Shown: one piece after another, positions 42,668 through 51,460 of the stretch
Position numbering within the stretch: the stretch's first letter is position 1
Layout: every line of letters begins with the position of its first letter
Origin: Methylobacterium hispanicum
GTDB taxonomy: Bacteria; Pseudomonadota; Alphaproteobacteria; Rhizobiales; Beijerinckiaceae
Direction: 5' to 3'
Assembly: GCF_022179285.1 (NCBI RefSeq)
Contig: NZ_BPQO01000033.1
Coordinates: forward strand, 1-64,000
DNA: 64,000 nt
Notes under the pieces: generated by a model
What the model saw: only the letters and a program-made list of their open reading frames with translations
Database searches by the model: none
What the model was told of the DNA's origin: nothing
Translations under genes and position numbers: made by a program

Positions 42668-45379
42668 TCAGGACGGGATGGCGCGGGTGATCGGCAGTGC
42701 GGTGAGGCGCCCGGGCCTCAGGAGCAGTGCTACGAGGCCTGTCCAGCCCGTCTGATGCATCGCGCCGAGCCCTGCGCCGGTATCGCCGTGGAAGTACTCG
42801 TGAAACGGGATGCAGTCGCACACATGCGGATCGTCGGCGAGAGCGCCATAGGAGGCGAGCACCGGCCGGCGTCCATCTGGCCCGCGCAGGAATAGCCTGC
42901 AGAGGCGCTCGCTCAACTCGTCGGCGATCTCGGGCAGGCTGAGATAACGGCCGGAGCCGGTCGGGCACTCGAAGCGGGTGTCGTCGCCATAGAACGTCCC
43001 GAAGCGGTCGAGCGCCTCGATGAGGAGGATGTTAATCGGCATCCAGACCGGACCGCGCCAATTCGAGTTGCCCCCGAACGTGGCGGTCGTCGATTCCGCT
43101 GGTTCGTAGTCGACGGAGTAGCGGGCACCGCTCCAATCGAGAACGAACGGGTGCTCGGCATGCGCCTTCGACAGAGAGCGAATACCGTGGTCGGAGAAGA
43201 GCTCGGTCTCGTCGAGCATCCGCGCCAGAAGCGCCTTCATGCGGTGCCGGCGCAGCAGCGAGAGCAGCATCCGGTCGCCGCCCGGGCCGGGCGGCGGTCC
43301 CTCACCCTCGCCTTGGCTCCAGTGCGAGACCAAGGCGGCGAGGTCGGGACGGTTACGCAGCATCCACTCGGCCCGGCGCGCGAAGCCGGGGAATCGGTCG
43401 CGCAAGGAAATGTCGAGCACCTCGACGGCGCAAAGCGGGATCAACCCGACCAGCGAGCGGACGCGCAACGGCAGCATCTTGCCGTCGGGCAGGTTCAGCA
43501 CGTCGTAGAAGAATTCATCCGCCTCATCCCAGAGGCCGACCCCGCTGCCGCCGATGTCGGTCATCGCCTCGGCAATGTAGAGGAAGTGCTCGAAGAACTT
43601 GGTCGCGATGTCCTCGTAGACCGGGTCCTCGGCGGCCAGTTCAAGGGCGATCCGCATCAGGTTGAGCGTGTACATCGCCATCCAGGCGGTGCCGTCGGCC
43701 TGGTCGATGGTGCCGCCGGTGGGCAGCGGCGCCGAGCGGTCGAAGATGCCGATGTTATCCAGTCCGAGGAAGCCGCCCTGGAAGACGTTGCGCCCGTCCG
43801 CGTCCTTCCGGTTCACCCACCAGGTGAAGTTCAGCATCAGCTTGTGGAACACCCGCTCCAGGAATGTCCGGTCGGGTCGCCCGGTGAGCGCGGCGTCCAT
43901 CTGGTAGACGCGCAACGCCGCCCAGGCATGAACCGGCGGGTTCACGTCGCCGAAGGCCCACTCGTAGGCCGGCAGCTGGCCGTTGGGGTGCATGTACCAC
44001 TCGCGCGTCAGCAGCACGAGTTGGCCCTTGGCGAATTCTGGGTCAATCAGCGCGAAGGTCACGCAGTGGAAGGCGAGGTCCCAGGCCGCGTACCAGGGGT
44101 ATTCCCAGGTGTCGGGCATCGAGACGATGTCGGCGTTGTTGAGGTGCGCCCACTCGCTGTCGCGTCCGTGTCGCCGCTCCGCTGGGGGCTCCGGCTGCGT
44201 CGGATCGCCCATCAGCCAGCGGCGCACGTCGAAGTGGTAGAATTGCTTCGACCAGAGCATGCCGGCCAGGGCCTGGCGCTGGACGAGGCGTGCGTCGGGG
44301 TCCGTCATGTCGCGTTGAAGGGCGGCGTAGAAGGCGTCGGCCTCCGCGACCCGACGCGCGAACACCGCCTCGAAACCCGCGTCGTCGAGACCCGGCGCGT
44401 CGGCCGGGGACAACCGGTAGCGCAAGACGATCGTCTCGCCGGCCATCAGCGTGTGGCGGCTCAGCGCCGCGCACTTGGTGCCCTCGTGGAGCGGGTTCAC
44501 CCGCGTGCGGGTTCCCGCCACCACATCGTCGTTGATCGCGTCCTTGGGGTGGTACGATCCGCTCACGCCGAACAGGCGAGCAGTGTTGGTCTCGTTCTCG
44601 CAGAACAGGAACTCGGCCGGCTGTAGGGCCCTGAACAGCCGACAGGGACCCGCGGCGCGGGTCGCCTCGACGCTTGGCCCCTCGACGAGCCGGAGGAGCG
44701 GCCGCTTCGGATCCTCGCGCCACGACCACGTGTTGCGCGACCACAGATGGGGCAGGACGTGGATTTCGGCCGCTTCCGGCCCGCGATTGACGACCGAGAC
44801 CCGCATCAGCACGTCGTCGGGGGCGGCCTTGGCGTACTCGACCGTGACGTCGAAGCAGCGGTTCTCCGCCAGTACACCGGTGTCGGCGAGCTCGTACTCG
44901 GGCATGTCGCGGCCCTTGCGCCGTCGGTTCTCGGCCACGAGCTCGGCGTAGGGAAACGCCGCGTGCGGGTACCTGTAGAGCATCCGCATGTACGAGTGCG
45001 TCGGCGTGCCGTCGAGGAGCCAGTAGAGTTCCTTCATGTCTTCGCCGTGGTTGCCCTCCTCGTTGGTCAAGCCGAACATCCGCTCCTTGAGGATTGGGTC
45101 CCGCCCGTTCCAGAGGGCCAGCGCGAGACACCAGAGCTGCTTGTCGTCGCTGAACCCGGCGATGCCGTCCTCGCCCCAGCGGTAGGCCCGCGAGCGCGCG
45201 TGATCATGGGGCAGGTAGTCCCAGGCGGTGCCGTCCCGGCTGTAATCCTCGCGGACCGTCCCCCATTGCCGCTCGGCGAGATACGGTCCCCAGCGGTGCC
45301 ACCCGTCCGCGGCACAGGCCCGAAGACGGCGTCCTTCCTCGGTCTCGAACAGGTGGGATGCGTTCGGGCCCTCAGGCAT
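42668..45379 (-). CDS. GH63-like (MGH1-type) glucosidase
   Basis: A 903-residue protein from ATG 45379, chosen for GGGAG seven bases ahead; the frame is open further upstream without support. It has an (alpha/alpha)6-barrel glycoside hydrolase pattern: EWAHLNNADIVSMPDTWEYP, PWYAAWDLAFHCVTFALIDP, and the C-terminal FGGNSNWRGPVWMPINILLI and PFHEYFHGDTGAGLGAMHQT. Related enzymes hydrolyse alpha-glucosides such as mannosylglycerate or glucosyl oligosaccharides. It lies 11 bp after the debranching-type enzyme gene on the same strand, so the two form an operon. Confidence 0.88.
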   Translation of the reverse strand: MPEGPNASHLFETEEGRRLRACAADGWHRWGPYLAERQWGTVREDYSRDGTAWDYLPHDHARSRAYRWGEDGIAGFSDDKQLWCLALALWNGRDPILKERMFGLTNEEGNHGEDMKELYWLLDGTPTHSYMRMLYRYPHAAFPYAELVAENRRRKGRDMPEYELADTGVLAENRCFDVTVEYAKAAPDDVLMRVSVVNRGPEAAEIHVLPHLWSRNTWSWREDPKRPLLRLVEGPSVEATRAAGPCRLFRALQPAEFLFCENETNTARLFGVSGSYHPKDAINDDVVAGTRTRVNPLHEGTKCAALSRHTLMAGETIVLRYRLSPADAPGLDDAGFEAVFARRVAEADAFYAALQRDMTDPDARLVQRQALAGMLWSKQFYHFDVRRWLMGDPTQPEPPAERRHGRDSEWAHLNNADIVSMPDTWEYPWYAAWDLAFHCVTFALIDPEFAKGQLVLLTREWYMHPNGQLPAYEWAFGDVNPPVHAWAALRVYQMDAALTGRPDRTFLERVFHKLMLNFTWWVNRKDADGRNVFQGGFLGLDNIGIFDRSAPLPTGGTIDQADGTAWMAMYTLNLMRIALELAAEDPVYEDIATKFFEHFLYIAEAMTDIGGSGVGLWDEADEFFYDVLNLPDGKMLPLRVRSLVGLIPLCAVEVLDISLRDRFPGFARRAEWMLRNRPDLAALVSHWSQGEGEGPPPGPGGDRMLLSLLRRHRMKALLARMLDETELFSDHGIRSLSKAHAEHPFVLDWSGARYSVDYEPAESTTATFGGNSNWRGPVWMPINILLIEALDRFGTFYGDDTRFECPTGSGRYLSLPEIADELSERLCRLFLRGPDGRRPVLASYGALADDPHVCDCIPFHEYFHGDTGAGLGAMHQTGWTGLVALLLRPGRLTALPITRAIPS

Positions 45380-45390
45380 TGCGGTCTCCC

Positions 45391-47328
45391 TCAGAACGCT
45401 TTGAGGCCGAGCATCCGGCGCAGGCGGATATATTCGCCAAGCGACCAGGCCTGGAACGGGCAGCCGCCGGGTCGATAGGGCGCATCGCCGTCGGCGACTT
45501 CGCTGACATGACCGAGGCCGGCCTCGCCGAGGTGCTGCTCCAGCGGCGGCAGAAAGCGAGCCCGCCCCTCCGTCAGGGCCGCCTCGCTGCGGCCGCGGAC
45601 CGAGAGCCACGCGTCGACGAAGGGACCGAGCAGCCAGGGCCAGACCGTGCCCTGGTGGTACGCACCGTCTCGCGTCCGCGCGTCGCCCCCGTAATGACCG
45701 GCATAGGCGGGATCGTCCGGCGACAGGGTGCGCAGGCCGAGCGGCGTCAGAAGCCTGTGCTCGACCGCATCGACGACGGATTTGGCGAGCTCCCCAGTCA
45801 GGAGCGGAAACGGGAGACCGCCGACGCAGAAGATCTGGTTCGGACGCACCGCCGCATCGTGCGTGCCGGGGACGTGGTCGACATCGACGACGTCGAATAA
45901 GCCACCCACCGGGTTTGGAAATTTCTGCGCGAAGCTCGCTCGCGCCGCGGTCTCGGCCTCGGAGAAGCGCGGCTCCCACAGCGTCGCCGCGATGTGGAGG
46001 GCGTTGATCCAGAGGGCCTGGATCTCGACCGGCTTGCCGATACGGGGCGTGACCACCCAATCGCCGACCTTGGCGTCCATCCACGTGAGTTGCCATCCGG
46101 GCTGACCGGCCGCGATCAGACCATCCGCATCGGCCCGGATGCCGAAACGGGTACCGGCAGCGTAGCCATCGAGGATCGCGAGGCAGGCTGTACGCAGAGC
46201 TGGCTCGGACTGGACGGAGCGCCCAACCAGCCTGCAGGCTGCCAAGAAGTCGTACACGCTGACCACGTACCAGAGCGAGGCGTCGACGGAATTGTATTCC
46301 GGTACCTCGCCGGAATCCGGGAAACGGTTGGGCATCATGCCCTCGCTGACGACGCCCGCCCAGGCTCTGAGGATGCTCTCCGCGGTGTCGAGTTCGCCGG
46401 TCGCCAGCAGCAGGCCGCGCAGCGCGATGAAGGTGTCACGCCCCCAATCCGTAAACCAGGGGAAGCCTGCCACCAGGGTACTGCCCCGTCCTCGATCAAC
46501 CCGGTAGCTCAGGGCACTTCGGCGAAGATCCGGACCGGCCCGCGTCGCGCGCGCCGCGGCGATCATCCGGTCAGCCAAGGCTCGGACGCGGACCGGCCCG
46601 CTCTCGCCAGCGCGTAGCAGCATCAGCCCGGGCTCGGGCCCCGCGAGATCGAAGCGAAAGCTGCCGGGCGCGGCGAGATCCTCGACGCAGTCGAGTCCCC
46701 GCGCCCGCTCCGCCGCGTAGAGGAACTGGCGATACCAGTCCGGTTCATGTCGATAGGTGCCCGTGGTCAGGGCGGAGATCGCCGGTCGATCCGGATAGGG
46801 ATGCCACGTGACGCAGGTTCCGGTCTCCGCGCCGCCGATTTGTGGCTTGAAGTCGAAAGCGGGATTTGCGGTTTGCAGGCTGTGATAGTCCCGTCCCGAG
46901 AGCAGCGGGACGACGACGAGCGTGCAAGGACCAGCGCCTGAGATCCGCCGCCATCGCAGCAGCGTGTCGCAGGCATCGGGATCAACCAAGATCTCCTGGG
47001 TGATCTCGGTGCCATCCGGCAGGCCGAATGTCCATGACGGCCAGGGCTCGTGAGTGAAGCTCGTAATTCGCTCAAAACCGCGCGGATGGATCACGTCCGG
47101 CAGGTAGCGCTGGGCGCTGAGATCGGTGTGTCCGGCCGCGGTCTCGATCCAGGCCTCGATGCCGTTGACGAGCACCGTCCGCCCGGTCGGCGGATTCGCC
47201 GCCGTGAGCAGGAGCGCGTGGTAGCGGCGTGTCCGGACGCCCGAAACGGTGCCCGAGGCGAAACCGCCGAGCCCGTCGGCCTCCAGCCACTCGAACGCCT
47301 CGCCCGGCAGGGGTATCGCGTCAGGCAT
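45391..47328 (-). CDS. Amylo-alpha-1,6-glucosidase-like glycogen debranching enzyme
   Basis: About 645 residues from ATG 47328; a longer GTG start at 47400 is possible. N-terminal GDE_N domain: EWLEADGLGGFASGTVSGVR and RYHALLLTAA. C-terminal GDE_C barrel: GFPWFTDWGRDTFIALRGLL, MPNRFPDSGEVPEYNSVDAS, TWMDAKVGDWVVTPRIGKPV and GAYHQGTVWPWLLGPFVDAW, including the acidic residues expected for catalysis. It removes 1,6-linked glucose from storage polysaccharide or acts on related oligosaccharides. First gene of the two-gene glycosidase unit. Confidence 0.9.
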   Translation of the reverse strand: MPDAIPLPGEAFEWLEADGLGGFASGTVSGVRTRRYHALLLTAANPPTGRTVLVNGIEAWIETAAGHTDLSAQRYLPDVIHPRGFERITSFTHEPWPSWTFGLPDGTEITQEILVDPDACDTLLRWRRISGAGPCTLVVVPLLSGRDYHSLQTANPAFDFKPQIGGAETGTCVTWHPYPDRPAISALTTGTYRHEPDWYRQFLYAAERARGLDCVEDLAAPGSFRFDLAGPEPGLMLLRAGESGPVRVRALADRMIAAARATRAGPDLRRSALSYRVDRGRGSTLVAGFPWFTDWGRDTFIALRGLLLATGELDTAESILRAWAGVVSEGMMPNRFPDSGEVPEYNSVDASLWYVVSVYDFLAACRLVGRSVQSEPALRTACLAILDGYAAGTRFGIRADADGLIAAGQPGWQLTWMDAKVGDWVVTPRIGKPVEIQALWINALHIAATLWEPRFSEAETAARASFAQKFPNPVGGLFDVVDVDHVPGTHDAAVRPNQIFCVGGLPFPLLTGELAKSVVDAVEHRLLTPLGLRTLSPDDPAYAGHYGGDARTRDGAYHQGTVWPWLLGPFVDAWLSVRGRSEAALTEGRARFLPPLEQHLGEAGLGHVSEVADGDAPYRPGGCPFQAWSLGEYIRLRRMLGLKAF

Positions 47329-47440
47329 CCCGGTGTCCCGCTCCGTCCGCGCGGCATCCGGCGTGCGCAGCCGCACGCGGATCCGGCCTCCTGCAGGCAC
47401 TCAGGATCATGGCGCGATCGACGCGCCGCGGAGAACCTCG

Positions 47441-47524
47441 ATGTTCGATCCAGCCCGCGCCCTTCCTCCGATCGTCGGCGCGATCGCGGCCTTCTTCAGC
47501 CTGATGGTCGTCGCCTTCGTCTGA
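47441..47524 (+). CDS. Possible 27-residue single-span membrane peptide
   Basis: ATG 47441 opens a frame of 27 residues with one hydrophobic segment (IVGAIAAFFSLMVVAFV) and a weak upstream GGAG. It precedes another small exported protein. Evidence is limited to this composition. Confidence 0.3.
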   Translation: MFDPARALPPIVGAIAAFFSLMVVAFV

Positions 47525-47560
47525 ACGCTTCCCGCTCCAAACCACGTAGGGACAAAGATC

Positions 47561-47824
47561 ATGACCCGCCCCGCTTTCGCCGCCATCGCTCTCATCACCT
47601 TCGCTGCGTTCCCGGTCAGTGCCGCGCCGGTCGACCATTTGCCGGCCGCGGTCGGCTCGGCATCGACGATGCCACAGGCGCTGTTCCGCCAAGTGACGTC
47701 GAACGGTACGACGAAGCCGGGGGGCTCGGCCCTCGACGGGCGCAGTGGGACCACCGCGGCGCTCGACCGGAAGAGTCGCGCTCTGCACAACCTGATCGCG
47801 ACCTCGATCTGTACCGGTTGCTGA
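47561..47824 (+). CDS. Small secreted hypothetical protein
   Basis: An 87-residue protein with a signal peptide (RPAFAAIALITFAAFPVSAA, cleavage near SAA-AP). The mature part is short, Ser/Thr-rich and ends in ICTGC, a C-terminal Cys-x-x-Cys. It converges on the anti-sigma gene with 7 bp between the stops. No family is recognised. Size and export are similar to the secreted protein at 17209. Confidence 0.5.
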   Translation: MTRPAFAAIALITFAAFPVSAAPVDHLPAAVGSASTMPQALFRQVTSNGTTKPGGSALDGRSGTTAALDRKSRALHNLIATSICTGC

Positions 47825-47831
47825 CCGGCGC

Positions 47832-48089
47832 TCACCGCGATGCCTCCCGCAGGGCCGCCACGAGTTCGTCCTCGCGGGCGGCGTCGAGGGGCGGAGGCGG
47901 GAGCCGGCCGAGAGCGTCGCGCGTGAGCGCGATCTGCCGCACGAAACGCCGGCAATTCCTGCAGGTCGCGAGATGAAGCCGGATGCGCCATCGAACGCGT
48001 CCGGACACCTCCGCGTCCACGAACGCGCCTGCCTGCTCCGCCGCCTCTCGACACCGCATCCGATCATCCTCGCCCGTTCCGCTCGTCAC
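47832..48089 (-). CDS. Zinc-finger anti-sigma factor
   Basis: An 85-residue protein with the zinc anti-sigma (zf-HC2) motif H-x3-C-x2-C (LHLATCRNCRRFVRQIAL) and an upstream Cys in MRCREAAEQ. There is no membrane segment, so it is a soluble, ZAS-type redox-capable anti-sigma factor. Its start overlaps the sigma gene stop (ATGA), the usual coupling of an ECF sigma factor and its inhibitor. Confidence 0.87.
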   Translation of the reverse strand: MTSGTGEDDRMRCREAAEQAGAFVDAEVSGRVRWRIRLHLATCRNCRRFVRQIALTRDALGRLPPPPLDAAREDELVAALREASR

Positions 48090-48751
48090 GCTCGCGCCGC
48101 GTCGCGGGTCAACGCCTCGAACACCCGTCGGATCTTCAGCCTCGCTCGATCGAGCAGCACGCGCTGACGCGCCTCGCCGAGGCCGAGCAACTCCTCCGTC
48201 TCGCGCGGGCCGAAACCCTCGATGTCGCGATGCCGGATCACGGCGGCCTCGTCCGGCGGCAGAGCGGCGATGGCCGCCTCGACCGCTTGCCAGACCTGCC
48301 GCCCCGCGAGCCCGCGCTCCAAGTCGATCTCGCTCCAGTGCCAGGGCGCCTCACGCCAGTGGCCGTCGGCGAGGAAGGCATCGGCGTCGAAACCGGATCC
48401 CTCGTCCTCGTCATGCCGTGGCGTGAGTTCCGCGAAGGTCGCGGTGCGCCTGGCGGAGACCGAGGCCTTGCGCGCGATGTTCAGGACGATCCCGGTCAGC
48501 CACGTGCGCAGCGACGAGCGCGCCTCGAATCCCGCGATGTTGCGCATCACCGCGATCCAGGCCTCCTGCACCGCCTCCTCCGCCGCCTCCCGCGTCAGGT
48601 GTGCGCCACGGGCGATCGCCACGAGCCGCACGTGATAGCGCCGCACGAGGATCCGGAAAGCGGCCTCCTCGCCGAGCCGAAGCCGCGGAAGCAGCAGGTC
48701 GTCGCTCGGTTCCAGATCGGCCGTCATCACCGGATCAGCCTGGCGCATCAC
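48086..48751 (-). CDS. ECF RNA polymerase sigma factor
   Basis: A 221-residue sigma-70-family factor. Region 2 spans about 30-95 (AFRILVRRYHVRLVAIARGA, AAEEAVQEAWIAVMRNIAGF, SLRTWLTGIVLNIARK) and region 4 about 155-215 (AIAALPPDEAAVIRHRDIEG, then LGLGEARQRVLLDRARLKIR). No region 3 and no extra domain. It overlaps the preceding chlorite-dismutase-like gene by 17 bp and the anti-sigma gene by 4 bp. Confidence 0.92.
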   Translation of the reverse strand: MMRQADPVMTADLEPSDDLLLPRLRLGEEAAFRILVRRYHVRLVAIARGAHLTREAAEEAVQEAWIAVMRNIAGFEARSSLRTWLTGIVLNIARKASVSARRTATFAELTPRHDEDEGSGFDADAFLADGHWREAPWHWSEIDLERGLAGRQVWQAVEAAIAALPPDEAAVIRHRDIEGFGPRETEELLGLGEARQRVLLDRARLKIRRVFEALTRDAARA

Positions 48752-49307
48752 GGGTCAACCTGATGTCGACCTCGCGCTCGACGAAGGTCCACTCGCGGGT
48801 AGCGCGTAGCGCTGCGACGAGCGCCTCGAAGGCTACCTCGTGCTCCGGCGGGAACTCGAACCACGTCAGGAAATCGAACGGCTCGCCGAGGTCACGACTG
48901 TGGTGGAGTCGCCGTGCGATCGCCGGCAGGTAGCCGAGGCCGATGCTCGTGTGGTGCGAGGTTTCCTCGAAGATCGCCCGGCGCTCGTCCTGAGCCAGCT
49001 CCCACCAGCGCGCCGACTTCCTGATCGGGATCAGGGCGGCCCGCGTCGCCGAAGGTCGATCGAGAGGTGGCTGCACGGCGCGTAGCCGCTGCGCCTCGTT
49101 GCTGGTTGTATAGCGCAGATTGCTCACCACCCCGCGCAAGCGCCAGATCGTGCCGGTCGAAGGACCGGTCCGCTGTCCCATGTTGCCGATCGGAAGGCTG
49201 ACGGAAAGGCGGGTTGCGCTGGGCAGACGCTCCCCAAGCGGCGACTCCGCGCGCGTCACCCGCCAAGGGCCTGCATCGCCACCCGCGAACTCGATCAGGT
49301 CGATCAT
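48735..49307 (-). CDS. Chlorite dismutase-family haem protein
   Basis: A 190-residue protein, the length of the compact dimeric branch. Family segments are TIWRLRGVVSNLRYTT near residue 55, ARWWELAQDERRAIFEETSH (about 105-125), GYLPAIARRLHHSRDL with the likely proximal His, and FDFLTWFEFPPEHEVAFEAL. Such proteins bind haem b; some split chlorite, many have unknown peroxide-related roles. It is the first gene of an operon with the ECF sigma and anti-sigma factor, so it is probably a target or sensor of that stress circuit. Confidence 0.8.
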   Translation of the reverse strand: MIDLIEFAGGDAGPWRVTRAESPLGERLPSATRLSVSLPIGNMGQRTGPSTGTIWRLRGVVSNLRYTTSNEAQRLRAVQPPLDRPSATRAALIPIRKSARWWELAQDERRAIFEETSHHTSIGLGYLPAIARRLHHSRDLGEPFDFLTWFEFPPEHEVAFEALVAALRATREWTFVEREVDIRLTRDAPG

Positions 49308-49373
49308 TCCGCCATCCTCTCGGTAAAGGCCGCTTCGCTTGCAAGGCTCGCCGCGTTACACAGTCGAAGGCAG

Positions 49374-49535
49374 TCAACATCTTCCCCGCCCTGAAGGACG
49401 AGGATTTTCGGAGACCGTGAGATCTCGTGCAGTTGACGCTTCATAGGGCCGCTGATGCAAACCCTCCACGTTGAGCAAAGGTGTGTTCCATCTCCGACGA
49501 ATATCAAACGCCGCGTTCGTGTCGGCAAGAACGTG
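49374..49535 (-). pseudogene. C-terminal tnpB remnant with IS end hairpin
   Basis: On the minus strand the frame reads ADTNAAFDIRRRWNTPLLNV and EGLHQRPYEAST, the style of TnpB C-terminal ends (the Asp-x-Asn-A-A motif of RuvC-III). It continues into TTCAGGGCGGGGAAGATGTT, typical of the right end of IS1341/IS605-like elements. No upstream nuclease domain is found. Confidence 0.45.
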
Positions 49536-50242
49536 GCGAGAAGGATAGGTCGGAGAAGGTTTCATTTGTCGAGGCACCATTTCTATCGGGTGGGCCAGAT
49601 CCTGTGTTTCGTGCCGATCCGCAGCGGCGATGATCGGGCCCTTGCCTGCGGCGAGGCGGGCAGTGTACGCGGCGCGTCGTCTGGGACTGCGCCCTCGACC
49701 GGGACTTGTCACCCGGCCGAGTGGGCTGCTTGAGGGGGTGAAACAGCCGGGAGACCGATAGGAGCACCTGATGCATTCCACACCGCAATCCGGATAGCCA
49801 AGAAACTCGTGGGCTCGTCACCCGGTGCAACGCCGGATGGGACGCACCGGGCCGTACGCGCCCATGAAGGGAGCGCATCAGGTCATGGCTTATCGGATCG
49901 GCTAAGGTCCGCGCGCTCGCTCCGCCCGTCGACGCAGACTTCGACCACCGCGATCCTGGTCCCGTTCCGTAGGATCGACGGTGGAAGGTTCGCGAAGACG
50001 CCGGCGTCGAAAGATCGGTCGACGACCCGCTCATCGGCCTTCCGCGGATACGTCCTCGCGAATCGGCCATCGGCATGGTCCCCGACCGTGCACACGACGA
50101 GGACCGCCGCAAACGCGTGGATCCGCGAGTCGGGCACTTGTACGACATCCCGACTCTCGTCGCTCATTCAAACGACCGATGATCGACCAGTTGCGGAAAC
50201 TTTCCCTTCGAGCCGAGGTAAGGCCAAGCCCTTCGAACGCTC
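49536..50242. other. Mostly unassigned stretch
   Basis: Apart from a possible gene at 49883-50167, no domain is recognised on either strand. The right half overlaps the upstream area of no known gene; the left half may be debris of the same mobile element as the tnpB remnant. Confidence 0.35.
49883..50167 (-). CDS. Hypothetical protein (94 aa)
   Basis: ATG 50167 opens a frame with protein-like composition (HAFAAVLVVCTVGDHADGRF, NGTRIAVVEVCVDGRS) of alternating beta strands and loops. No good ribosome site is seen and no family is recognised. It may equally be a remnant. Confidence 0.35.
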   Translation of the reverse strand: MSDESRDVVQVPDSRIHAFAAVLVVCTVGDHADGRFARTYPRKADERVVDRSFDAGVFANLPPSILRNGTRIAVVEVCVDGRSERADLSRSDKP

Positions 50243-51154
50243 TCAACCGGCGCCAGAGATCCGTGCGTCCTGCAGAAATTCTCTTCTCAGGTAGTCGATG
50301 GCTGCCCGCACCTTGAGCGGAACGAACCGGCGCGACGGGTAGACGGCCTGCATCGGCAACGGCATCGGCCGGTGAGCGGGGAGGATGATCTTCACCCGTC
50401 CCGTCTCGATCTCGTCGCGGAACGCCCAGATCGGCACGACGCCGATGCCGAGGCCCGCGATGACGCCCTCGCGCACCCCTTCCGAATTGTTGACCCGGAA
50501 ACGACCCGCGACGTCGACTGAGACGGGTCCATCCGGGCTCGTGAACGACCAGCGGTGGCCGGCGACGAGACGCGTGTAGACGATGCAGTCATGGGCGGCG
50601 AGGTCGCCCGGGCACGTGGGTTCGCCGCATTTCGCGAGATAGGCCGGGGCGGCGACCGTGACGCGCCGCGTGATCCCGATCCGTTTCGCGACGAGGCCCG
50701 GATCGGTGATCTCGCCGACCCGGATCGCGAGGTCGATCGCCTCCTCGACCAGGTCGGAGAAGGCGTCGTTCATGATGAGATCGACGCGGATGTCCGGGTA
50801 GCGCTCCGCGAACAGCGCAAGGCGCGGCACGACGTGCAGACGCCCGAACACGACCGGCACGGTGAGTCGCAGCGTTCCGGACGGCCGGCCCTTGCGCCTG
50901 CCGACCGCGGCTTCGGCCTCGGCCAGCGTCTCGAGCGACCGCAGGGCGTGTTCGTAGAAGACGCGACCGTCCTCCGTCACGGCGAGCGCGCGGGTCGTGC
51001 GGGTGATGAGCCGCGTGCCGAGATGCTGTTCCAGCGAAGCCACTTGCCGGCTGATCGTCGGCTGGGTGGTACAGAGCTCGGCCGCCACGGCGGTGAAGCT
51101 GCCGGCCTCCACGACCCGCACGTAGGTCCGCATGGCCGTGATCAGGTCGTTCAT
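50243..51154 (-). CDS. LysR-family transcriptional regulator
   Basis: A 303-residue complete LysR protein. The winged helix is at residues 1-60 (YVRVVEAGSFTAVAAELCTT, TQPTISRQVASLEQHLGTRL), followed by the linker helix and a two-lobe effector domain (GTLRLTVPVVFGRLHVVPRL, AIDLAIRVGEITDPGLVAKR, EGVREGVIAGLGIGVVPIWA). It is divergent from the hydrolase-to-GST cluster with a 306-bp gap, so it is the likely regulator of that cluster. Its inducer is unknown. Confidence 0.92.
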   Translation of the reverse strand: MNDLITAMRTYVRVVEAGSFTAVAAELCTTQPTISRQVASLEQHLGTRLITRTTRALAVTEDGRVFYEHALRSLETLAEAEAAVGRRKGRPSGTLRLTVPVVFGRLHVVPRLALFAERYPDIRVDLIMNDAFSDLVEEAIDLAIRVGEITDPGLVAKRIGITRRVTVAAPAYLAKCGEPTCPGDLAAHDCIVYTRLVAGHRWSFTSPDGPVSVDVAGRFRVNNSEGVREGVIAGLGIGVVPIWAFRDEIETGRVKIILPAHRPMPLPMQAVYPSRRFVPLKVRAAIDYLRREFLQDARISGAG

Positions 51155-51460
51155 CCATACCGTCCCCGTATCGTCCGGAGCTCCGACACCCCGTAGCCGA
51201 CCGCGGCGGACCGGTCACCGATGACTGCCGATCGAGGCGGTGGATTCCGGCGGGCGACGACGCCCGCGAGACCGACGCATCCTTCGGCACGCGCCGCTCG
51301 CTCGCGCCGCCACGGTCCCCGTCGCCACGGTCCCCGTCGCCACGAGCGCCCAGGATCTTCCAGCACGTACTCATACAGGTCGCGTATAGATCCTATTCCC
51401 GCGTCACCTCTTCTCACGACTCCCGGTTGTCCGCACGCTGGTTGCAAAGGGGAGACCCTC

